Shown here: in pieces, positions 28,890-34,716 of the stretch | How positions within the stretch are numbered: position 1 is the first letter of the stretch | Layout: every line of letters begins with the position of its first letter | Source of the DNA: Dietzia cinnamea NBRC 102147 | GTDB lineage: Bacteria; Actinomycetota; Actinomycetes; Mycobacteriales; Mycobacteriaceae | Assembly (NCBI RefSeq): GCF_001571065.1 | Contig: NZ_BCSW01000031.1 | Coordinates: 1-34,716, forward strand | Length of the DNA: 34,716 bases | Direction of reading: 5' to 3' | The notes under the pieces: generated by a model | What the model was told of the DNA's origin: nothing | What the model saw: the letters and a program-made list of their open reading frames with translations, nothing else | The model's database searches: none | Program-made: the position numbers and the translations under genes

Positions 28890-29775
28890 CGAGTCGCACC
28901 TCGTACATCTGCGGCCACAGCTTGCCGGTGACCAGGAGGTTCTCCGAGCCCGGCAACGACGCGATCCCGTTGAGCACGGCGTCCGGGTCAGCGGGCCGGG
29001 GCCGGCCGAGCTGCGCGGCGTCGTAGATAGCCGTGACCTCGCCGGTGCCGGGATCGATCCGGACGATCTCGTCGGTCATCCACACGTTCGCCAGGACGGC
29101 GCCGTCCACACACTCCAACTCGTTGAGCTGTCGCACCGGCGTGCCGCCCGAGGTGACGGCGACGGTGCCGGTCGGTTCGAACGTGGCCGGGTCCCGGAAG
29201 GTCAAGGTGTCCGAGCCGTCGGTCATCACCAGACCGGAGCCGTCGAAGCACAAGCCCCAGCCCTCGCCCTGGTACTGGGCCTCCGACCGGATCTCGAGGG
29301 TCTGCGGGTCACGGTTGTGGGCGACCCCCTTCCTCCACGTCAGCGTCCACAGCGTGTCGGGGGTGACGGCCAGGCCCTCGCCGAACTCGTCATCCGCCAT
29401 CTCCACGGTCACCGCGTCCCCACCCTCGAGCGGCCGACGCTGCACCACCGAGTCGCCGTACCGGCCCGTCGACTCGTAGACCTCGTCGCCGACCACCTGC
29501 AGGCCCTGGGTGAATAGGGCGGGATCGTGCTCCAGCGTGCGCATGACCTCGACCGAACCGCGGACCGGCTGCGGCTCCGACGGGCCGACCGGGACGCGCG
29601 GGGCGGTGGACCCGGTGGACGACGAACCGGCGGGCGCGCTGGAGGACGCCAGCGAGGTCCCGGCCGCGGTGGTGGGGCTCGGTTCGCTCCCGTCCCCGGT
29701 CGAGCACGCCGTCAGCGCGGCGATCAGGCTCAGGGACACGACGAGGGGGCCGACCGGGCGGCGGACACTGCTCAT
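28882..29775 (-). CDS. Glutaminyl-peptide cyclotransferase-like lipoprotein
   Basis: 297 residues. The signal peptide ends in a lipobox (LTACS, cysteine near residue 24), so the protein is anchored outside the membrane, followed by a Ser/Thr/Pro linker of about 40 residues. The rest is the plant-type glutaminyl cyclase beta-propeller (Glu_cyclase_2). Conserved words in order: FTQGL, YESTGRYG, FGEGLA, WTLTWR, GEGWGLC, LNELE, ANVW, VLNGIA and TGKLWP. Such enzymes cyclise N-terminal glutamine to pyroglutamate in exported proteins. ATG 29775 is preferred because the lipoprotein signal starts there, with a GGGGG just upstream. It is first in the operon with the MFS and DUF2771 genes. Confidence 0.88.
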   Translation of the reverse strand: MSSVRRPVGPLVVSLSLIAALTACSTGDGSEPSPTTAAGTSLASSSAPAGSSSTGSTAPRVPVGPSEPQPVRGSVEVMRTLEHDPALFTQGLQVVGDEVYESTGRYGDSVVQRRPLEGGDAVTVEMADDEFGEGLAVTPDTLWTLTWRKGVAHNRDPQTLEIRSEAQYQGEGWGLCFDGSGLVMTDGSDTLTFRDPATFEPTGTVAVTSGGTPVRQLNELECVDGAVLANVWMTDEIVRIDPGTGEVTAIYDAAQLGRPRPADPDAVLNGIASLPGSENLLVTGKLWPQMYEVRLVG

Positions 29776-29829
29776 GCCCCCAAGGATGCCGCACGACGGG
29801 CCGGACCGCGCCCTCCCCGCGATGATGCG

Positions 29830-29835
29830 CATAAT
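29830..29835 (+). promoter_or_regulatory. -10 element for the leaderless DUF3027 gene
   Basis: CATAAT lies 7 nt before the GTG at 29843, the distance at which transcription would begin on the start codon itself. No ribosome site is present. Confidence 0.5.
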
Positions 29836-29842
29836 GGGGGAC

Positions 29843-30745
29843 GTGAACACCGAGGTAGGCACGGATCAGGGGGCGACCGTCGCGGGCACCGATGAAGAAC
29901 CGGGCTTCGACGCTGAGCTGCGTGAGCGGCTGGCCTCGGCCGTGGACGTGGCGCGGGCGGCGACCGAGGAGTTCGCCATCACCGGCGTGGGCGAGCACCT
30001 CGGGACCACCGTCGAGGCCGCGTACACCACCACGCACCGTTTCGCCTCCGAATTGCCCGGGTACCGCGGGTGGTACTGGGCCTGCGTGCTCGCCCTCGTC
30101 CCGGGCGGTGAGGTGACGGTCGACGAGATCGCGCTGCTGCCAGGGGACGACGCGCTGGTCGCGCCCGAGTGGGTGCCGTGGGAGAAGCGGATCCGGCCCG
30201 GGGACCTCGGCGCGGGCGATCTGTTGCCACCCGCGGAGGACGACGAGCGGCTCGTCCCCGGGTACGTCTCCAGTGGAGACGAGGCGCTCGACGAGGCCGC
30301 CGGTCCCATCGGGCTCGGACGTCCCCGTCATCTCAGCCGGCAGGGCCGGTCGGCCGCCGCCGAACGTTGGACCGCCGAGCGGGGGCCCGACACCGAGATC
30401 GCCCGCAGCGCCAAACACCACTGCGGCACGTGCGGGTTCCTGGTCCCCCTCGCCGGCTCGCTCGGCACGATGTTCGGGATCTGCGCCAACGAGTACTCCG
30501 CGGACGGTCAGACCGTGCACCTCGAGTACGGCTGTGGCGCGCACAGCGAGACCGAGGTGCCGAAGGACACGACGCCGCCGGTACCCGATGCGTACGACGA
30601 CGCGGCCGTCGACGTGGTGGTCCTGCCGCAGCAGCTCGCCGCTTCGGCCCGCGCCCGCTCAGCGGGGGACACCTCGGCCGGGGAGGCCGGGACCGGAGAG
30701 ACCGCGTCGGGGGCCGAGGGGTCGACGCCCGCGGACGAGGCCTAG
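29843..30745 (+). CDS. DUF3027 family protein (Rv0877-like)
   Basis: 300 residues, soluble, acidic. The core (about 20-235) includes THRFASELPGYRGWYW and VPWEKRIRPGDLGAGD, then a cysteine-containing segment (KHHCGTCGFLVPL, FGICANEYS, EYGCGAHSE) that could bind zinc. An Ala/Gly/Glu-rich low-complexity tail follows. It corresponds to Rv0877 by position and family. The GTG at 29843 is chosen because of the -10-like CATAAT 7 nt upstream; ATG 29834 overlaps that element. It is divergent from the cyclase operon and meets DUF2530 after 6 nt. Function unknown. Confidence 0.84.
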   Translation: MNTEVGTDQGATVAGTDEEPGFDAELRERLASAVDVARAATEEFAITGVGEHLGTTVEAAYTTTHRFASELPGYRGWYWACVLALVPGGEVTVDEIALLPGDDALVAPEWVPWEKRIRPGDLGAGDLLPPAEDDERLVPGYVSSGDEALDEAAGPIGLGRPRHLSRQGRSAAAERWTAERGPDTEIARSAKHHCGTCGFLVPLAGSLGTMFGICANEYSADGQTVHLEYGCGAHSETEVPKDTTPPVPDAYDDAAVDVVVLPQQLAASARARSAGDTSAGEAGTGETASGAEGSTPADEA

Positions 30746-30751
30746 CGCCGC

Positions 30752-31021
30752 TCAGTCGCGGTCGAAGTCCAGCCCTCGCTGGGCACCCGCGCTGCCCCGC
30801 AGGACCGCGCGCCGCTGCAGCGCGTAGACGAGCGAACCGACCGCGCCGACACCGATCCCCACCGCGCACAGCACCACGGTGCGCATGTCGACGTCGGTCA
30901 TGAGCGTGTGGGCCAGCAGTGCCAGGGTCCACGCCAGCGTCCCGAGGATCACCACGGGACGCGGGTCCAACAAGTAGGTCGGGATCGGCGGTACCCGCGT
31001 GTCCTTCGCCTCATCCGTCAT
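30752..31021 (-). CDS. DUF2530 family small membrane protein (Rv0879c-like)
   Basis: 89 residues with two membrane helices (VVILGTLAWTLALLAHTL and TVVLCAVGIGVGAVGSLVYAL) and a charged C-terminus (LRGSAGAQRGLDFDRD). Length and position match Rv0879c. It ends 6 nt from the convergent DUF3027 gene and diverges from the purine permease gene. Function unknown. Confidence 0.84.
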   Translation of the reverse strand: MTDEAKDTRVPPIPTYLLDPRPVVILGTLAWTLALLAHTLMTDVDMRTVVLCAVGIGVGAVGSLVYALQRRAVLRGSAGAQRGLDFDRD

Positions 31022-31053
31022 GCCCGCGACGCTACCGCAGGTACGTGGCCGGT

Positions 31054-31059
31054 TACTCT
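31054..31059 (+). promoter_or_regulatory. Putative -10 of the NCS2 permease gene
   Basis: TACTCT fits TANNNT and would give a leader of roughly 30 nt before ATG 31097. No strong -35 is seen, and no purine riboswitch is recognisable in the 75-bp gap. Confidence 0.35.
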
Positions 31060-31096
31060 ATGACGATTCCCCACCCATAGCCAGGAAGGTCGCCAG

Positions 31097-32566
31097 ATGT
31101 CGCAGAGCACCGGGGCCGCGTCGCAGCCCCCCGCCGGGATCGGGGCGGTCGACCGCTACTTCAAGATCAGCGAGCGGGGCTCCACCGTCGCGCGTGAGGT
31201 CCGCGGCGGGCTCGTCAGCTTCTTCGCGATGGCCTACATCATCATCCTCAACCCGCTGATCCTCGGCTCGGGTGTGGATGTCGAGGGCAACCAGCTGTCG
31301 ATCGTCGAGATCGCCGCCGTCACCGCCTTCACGGCCGGCGTGATGACCATCGCGTTCGGCGCCATCGCCCGGTACCCGTTCGCGTTCGCGACAGGCCTCG
31401 GCATCAACTCGCTCGTCGCGGTGACGATCGCCCAGCAGGTGACCTGGGCAGAGGCCATGGGCCTCATCGTAATCGAGGGCGTCATCATCGTGATCCTCGC
31501 GATCACCGGGTTCCGCACCGCCGTGTTCAACGCGGTCCCCGCCGATCTCAAGGCCGCGATCGCGGTCGGTATCGGCCTGTTCATCGCCATGGTCGGCGTG
31601 GTCGACTCCGGGTTCGTGCGCCGCCTGCCGGACGCCGCCAACACCACCGTCCCGGTCGGCCTCGGTATCGGCGGCTCGATCGCGTCCTGGCCGACCTTCG
31701 TCTTCGTCGTCGGCCTCCTGCTCTGCGGCGTGCTCGTCGCCCGGAGGATCCGCGGCGGTCTGTTCATCGGCATCGTCGTCACCGCGGTGTTCGCGGTCAT
31801 CGTCGAGGGCTTCGCGAACGCCGGTCCGTCCGTCGTCGACGGCGAGCCCAACCCCACCGGCTGGAGCCTCGCGGTGCCGGTCATCCCGGACTCCCTGGGC
31901 GGCATCCCCAACCTCTCGCTCATCGGCAACGTCGACCTCATCGGCGCGTTCACCCGCATCGGCCCGCTGGCCGCCGGACTGTTCGTCTTCACCCTTCTGC
32001 TCGCCAACTTCTTCGACGCCATGGGCACGTTCACCGGCCTCGGCAAGGAGGCCGAGCTCATGGACGACAAGGGCAACCTGCCCAGCATGAAGAGCGCCCT
32101 GGTGGTCGAGGGCTTCGGCGCCGTCGCCGGCGGTCTGACCTCGTCGTCGTCGAACACGGTCTTCCTCGAGTCGGCCTCCGGCATCGCCGAGGGCGCGCGC
32201 ACCGGCCTGGCCAACGTCGTCACCGGCGTGCTGTTCCTGCTCGCGATGTTCTTCACCCCGCTCTACGAGGTGGTCCCGGTGGAGGCCGCCGCCCCCGCCC
32301 TCGTGATCGTGGGCGCGCTGATGATCGCCCAGATCAAGCAGATCGACCTCAGCGACTTCTCCATCGCCCTGCCCGCGTTCCTCACGATCGTGGCGATGCC
32401 GTTCACCTACTCGATCGCCAACGGTATCGGCATCGGCTTCATCGCGTGGGTCGTCATGGCGACCGCGACCGGCAAGGCCCGCACCGTGCACCCGATCCTG
32501 TGGATCGTCGCGGCCGCGTTCGTCCTCTACTTCGCCATCGGCCCCATCACCGACGCGCTGGCCTGA
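31097..32566 (+). CDS. NCS2/AzgA-type purine permease
   Basis: 489 residues, about 12-14 membrane segments. The AzgA-like branch of the NCS2 (adenine, guanine, hypoxanthine permease) family is shown by VDRYFKISERGST at the N-terminus, FFAMAYIIILNP, FATGLGINS and NFFDAMGTFTGL, which carries the conserved acidic substrate-binding region. It should import purine bases by proton symport. ATG 31097 has AGGAAGG (31083-31089) 7 nt upstream. The SpoU methyltransferase gene begins 27 nt downstream, probably in the same transcript. The exact base is not predictable here. Confidence 0.92.
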   Translation: MSQSTGAASQPPAGIGAVDRYFKISERGSTVAREVRGGLVSFFAMAYIIILNPLILGSGVDVEGNQLSIVEIAAVTAFTAGVMTIAFGAIARYPFAFATGLGINSLVAVTIAQQVTWAEAMGLIVIEGVIIVILAITGFRTAVFNAVPADLKAAIAVGIGLFIAMVGVVDSGFVRRLPDAANTTVPVGLGIGGSIASWPTFVFVVGLLLCGVLVARRIRGGLFIGIVVTAVFAVIVEGFANAGPSVVDGEPNPTGWSLAVPVIPDSLGGIPNLSLIGNVDLIGAFTRIGPLAAGLFVFTLLLANFFDAMGTFTGLGKEAELMDDKGNLPSMKSALVVEGFGAVAGGLTSSSSNTVFLESASGIAEGARTGLANVVTGVLFLLAMFFTPLYEVVPVEAAAPALVIVGALMIAQIKQIDLSDFSIALPAFLTIVAMPFTYSIANGIGIGFIAWVVMATATGKARTVHPILWIVAAAFVLYFAIGPITDALA

Positions 32567-32593
32567 CCGGCCGGCGGGAGGAGCGACCGTACC

Positions 32594-33430
32594 GTGCACG
32601 TCGTCGACGTCTCCGATCCCGCCGACCCCCGGTTGGACGACCTCCGCGACCTCAACAACTCCGACCGCCGGCCCGACCTGCCCGGCGGTCGGGGACTGGT
32701 GATCGCCGAGGGCACCTACGTGGTGGGCCGCATGCTGCTGTCCCGATTCCGGCCCCACGTCCTGCTCGGCACGGACTCGCGCCTGCAGCAGCTGCGACGC
32801 GAGGCCACCGCCGAGGGGTGGGACGCCGACGAGCGGGCCGGCGACGCGGTCTACCTGCGCACCACGAAGGACGTCCTCAGCGAGGTGATCGGCTTCCGCT
32901 CGAGCCGTGACATCCTCGCCGCCGCCGACCGGCCCGAGCCGCTGGCGGTGGACGAGGTCGTCGACGGGGCCCGCACCCTCGTCGTGCTCGAGGGCGTCAA
33001 CGACCCGGAGAACCTCGGCGCGATCTTCCGTAACTGCGCGGCGCTCGGCGTGGACGGGGTCCTGTTCGGCGCCGCCACCGGGGACCCGCTGTACCGGCGC
33101 GTCGTGCGCGTGTCGATGGGGCACGTGCTGCGGCTGCCGTTCGCGCACCTGCCCGGCACGCCGACCACGTGGCAGCGGAGCCTCGACGACCTCCGCGAGC
33201 GCGGTTTCCGCACCGTCGCACTGACCCCGGCCGCCGAGGCACCCCTCTCCCGCGCCGTCGACGCCGAGAAGGTCGCGTTCGTGCTGGGTGCCGAGGGACC
33301 GGGCCTGACCGAGCACGCCATGCGCGCCTGCGACGTGCGCGCCGCCATCCCCATGACCGACGGCACGGACTCGCTCAACGTGGCCACCGCCGCCGCGGTC
33401 GCGTTCTACGAGCGGGCCCGGCGCGACTGA
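32594..33430 (+). CDS. SpoU/TrmH-family RNA 2'-O-methyltransferase (Rv0881-like)
   Basis: 278 residues. An N-terminal substrate-binding part is followed by the SPOUT knot domain: motif 1 NDPENLGAIFRNCAALG, motif 2 FVLGAEGPGL and motif 3 IPMTDGTDSLNVATAAAV. It should transfer a methyl group from S-adenosylmethionine to a ribose 2'-OH in rRNA or tRNA. GTG 32594 has GGAGGAG about 11 nt upstream. It lies 27 nt after the permease gene. Position matches Rv0881. The target nucleotide cannot be read from the sequence. Confidence 0.92.
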   Translation: MHVVDVSDPADPRLDDLRDLNNSDRRPDLPGGRGLVIAEGTYVVGRMLLSRFRPHVLLGTDSRLQQLRREATAEGWDADERAGDAVYLRTTKDVLSEVIGFRSSRDILAAADRPEPLAVDEVVDGARTLVVLEGVNDPENLGAIFRNCAALGVDGVLFGAATGDPLYRRVVRVSMGHVLRLPFAHLPGTPTTWQRSLDDLRERGFRTVALTPAAEAPLSRAVDAEKVAFVLGAEGPGLTEHAMRACDVRAAIPMTDGTDSLNVATAAAVAFYERARRD

Positions 33431-33462
33431 ACCCCCCGCGCGACCGATCCCCGGCGCGACGA

Positions 33463-34395
33463 CTACCGCGAGCGGCGGCGCGCTCGGCGGGACACCTCGT
33501 CGACGCCCCGGCGGACCGCGTCCCCGACCAGCCCGGCGAGCCCGCGGATGCGCTCGACGCCCGCGGCCCGACGCGGGCCGGCGCCGGAGGGCAGGCGTTC
33601 GTAGTCGTCGTCCTCGTACGGGGACGAGGCACCCGCCGCGCGACCGCCGTCGGCGCCGGTCCCGTCGTCGCCGTCCTCCGCGGCCGCGCGCGACGAGGCG
33701 CGACGCGAGGCGGCGTGGAGCTCCGCGCGCCCCGGCATCCCCACCACGTGCAGTGCTGGACCGGCCGGTGGGGTGTGCTGCCGGACCTCGCGGCGGCCGT
33801 CGGTGGCGAAACCGTGGACCGGCACGTCCAGGCCGCCCGGCTCGAGGTCGAAGCCGAGCCAGTCACGGTGCGCGGCGTGGAGGAGTGACGACGGCGAGAA
33901 CGGCAACGCCAGGGGGTTGTCGGCCGCCCCGTCGGGCGGGAACTCGCCGGCCCAGTACGGGCGCTCGAACGGCAGGGGCATCCCCTCGTCCTCGACGATG
34001 CGGTCGTCCGCGCCGGCGAACGCCCGGATCAGGCGCCCGGACTCCCAGCGGGCGAACCCGCTGACCCCGTCCTCGGGATCCTGCGCGAACAACAGGACGA
34101 CCGGTGCCTCGACCAGCCGGAGCCACGCGTCCGCCGCGGCCGACGGCACGACCGGGCCCTCGACGGGGGTCTGCACCACCGTCAGGCCGGGGTAGGAACC
34201 CACGTAGATCTCACCCTGGCCGGCCGACGCCGACCGGTTGAGCGGGAACGCGCCCAGCGACGCAACGGTCACGGTGGGGAACAGCCGGGACAGCAGGCGG
34301 CGGGCGAAGCCGGGGTCCGACGGATGCCCCGCCCGGATGGGGGCGGCGGGATCGTCGGTCGCCAGGTACCAGAAGGTCGCGACGTGGTGGCCCAT
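33463..34395 (-). CDS. Conserved actinobacterial protein (DUF6928-like)
   Basis: 310 residues. The N-terminal 230 are a conserved globular part (GHHVATFWYLATDDPA, YVGSYPGLTVVQTPV, VVLLFAQDPEDGVSGFARWESG), with no signal or membrane segment. The last 80 or so are low complexity, rich in Arg, Ala and Asp, ending RRARRRSR. The family, as I recall it, is DUF6928, with no known function. ATG 34395 lies 9 nt after the sepH stop on the same strand and has only AAGGA well upstream, so it is probably translated by coupling with sepH. Confidence 0.72.
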   Translation of the reverse strand: MGHHVATFWYLATDDPAAPIRAGHPSDPGFARRLLSRLFPTVTVASLGAFPLNRSASAGQGEIYVGSYPGLTVVQTPVEGPVVPSAAADAWLRLVEAPVVLLFAQDPEDGVSGFARWESGRLIRAFAGADDRIVEDEGMPLPFERPYWAGEFPPDGAADNPLALPFSPSSLLHAAHRDWLGFDLEPGGLDVPVHGFATDGRREVRQHTPPAGPALHVVGMPGRAELHAASRRASSRAAAEDGDDGTGADGGRAAGASSPYEDDDYERLPSGAGPRRAAGVERIRGLAGLVGDAVRRGVDEVSRRARRRSR

Positions 34396-34404
34396 GTCCG
34401 TGAC

Positions 34405-34716
34405 TCAGTCGTCCTTACCGCGGACCCCGAGGAGGACGTCCTCCCACGACGGCATCGTGGGATGACGGCGTGAGGGGCGTCGTTCGGGTTCGGTCGGCGT
34501 CGGCTGGAGGAAGTCCTCGTCGTCGTCGCCACCACCCGCGCCACCACCGCCACCGGCCGCGGCACCGGCACCACGGCCGGCCGGCGCGGCGGACGGGGGC
34601 GCGTCAGGGGCCGACGGCGGCTCGGCGGCGGGGCGCGTCGGGTCGGCCGAAGGCGTCGGGCCGGCGGGGGGCGTCACCGACGCGGGCGGCGGCACCGCCC
34701 GGATCGGCGGGGGGCC
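34405..34716 (-). CDS. sepH: Septation protein SepH, C-terminal part (runs off the window)
   Basis: Only the last 103 residues are in the window, and the frame is open to the edge. Most is a Pro/Ala/Gly-rich disordered linker. The end, RRHPTMPSWEDVLLGVRGKDD, matches the conserved C-terminal tail of SepH (DUF3071; Rv0883c), which binds FtsZ and promotes its assembly. Position next to Rv0881-like genes supports this. The N-terminal helix-turn-helix region, which would confirm it, lies outside. Confidence 0.8.
   Translation of the reverse strand, partial: GPPPIRAVPPPASVTPPAGPTPSADPTRPAAEPPSAPDAPPSAAPAGRGAGAAAGGGGGAGGGDDDEDFLQPTPTEPERRPSRRHPTMPSWEDVLLGVRGKDD

Noticed and set aside
31022-31096. 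Purine riboswitch before the NCS2 permease
   Set aside because: The 75-bp gap is too short for aptamer plus switch and lacks the conserved loop sequences.

Overview
The window is high-GC actinobacterial chromosome (heavy G/C third positions, many GTG starts, some probably leaderless genes). Gene content and order match the Mycobacteriales. From fadA to the right edge it follows, as I recall it, the Mycobacterium tuberculosis order Rv0859-Rv0883c: fadA, fadB, XPB helicase, its helicase-associated partner, a small conserved protein, an Rpf, a small membrane protein, a CspB-like protein, DUF2771, an MFS protein, DUF3027, DUF2530, a SpoU methyltransferase and SepH. The genus is inference; a Dietzia-, Gordonia- or Rhodococcus-like organism fits.

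Left part (1-9306): malQ (GH77) diverges from the fadA-fadB beta-oxidation pair. A calcineurin-like phosphoesterase follows that has lost its 5' end, then a MalY/PatB-type PLP enzyme and a small secreted protein, both on the minus strand.

Nitrate assimilation block (9357-19704): narK (uptake), nasA (molybdopterin nitrate reductase), nasB (FAD/[2Fe-2S] electron-transfer subunit) and nnaR (HemD-like domain plus winged helix) run rightward and converge on nirB-nirD (sirohaem nitrite reductase). Together they take nitrate to ammonium in the cytoplasm. The narK and nirB promoters share one architecture: three GTSAN half-sites at 11-bp spacing, a common GGGACC spacer, and an identical 27-nt gap to a TTCCTA -10 region. 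This is the strongest regulatory signal in the window and is probably the NnaR/GlnR target. In mycobacteria fadAB abut the XPB gene, so the stretch from about 5.8 to 20.5 kb looks like an insertion into that backbone.

Right part (19.8-34.7 kb): a small membrane protein, the XPB/helicase-associated pair (which share a module), a 66-aa conserved protein, and an rpf gene behind a ydaO-type c-di-AMP riboswitch. Then come a 2-TM protein diverging from a CspB-like protein, a glutaminyl cyclase lipoprotein-MFS-DUF2771 operon diverging from DUF3027, DUF2530, an NCS2 purine permease with a SpoU rRNA methyltransferase, and DUF6928 behind the 3' end of sepH.

GC-rich minisatellite duplications of 14-42 bp are scattered from 13.4 to 23.3 kb, mostly in intergenic or linker sequence. 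I see no tRNA, rRNA, CRISPR array, transposase or phage gene.
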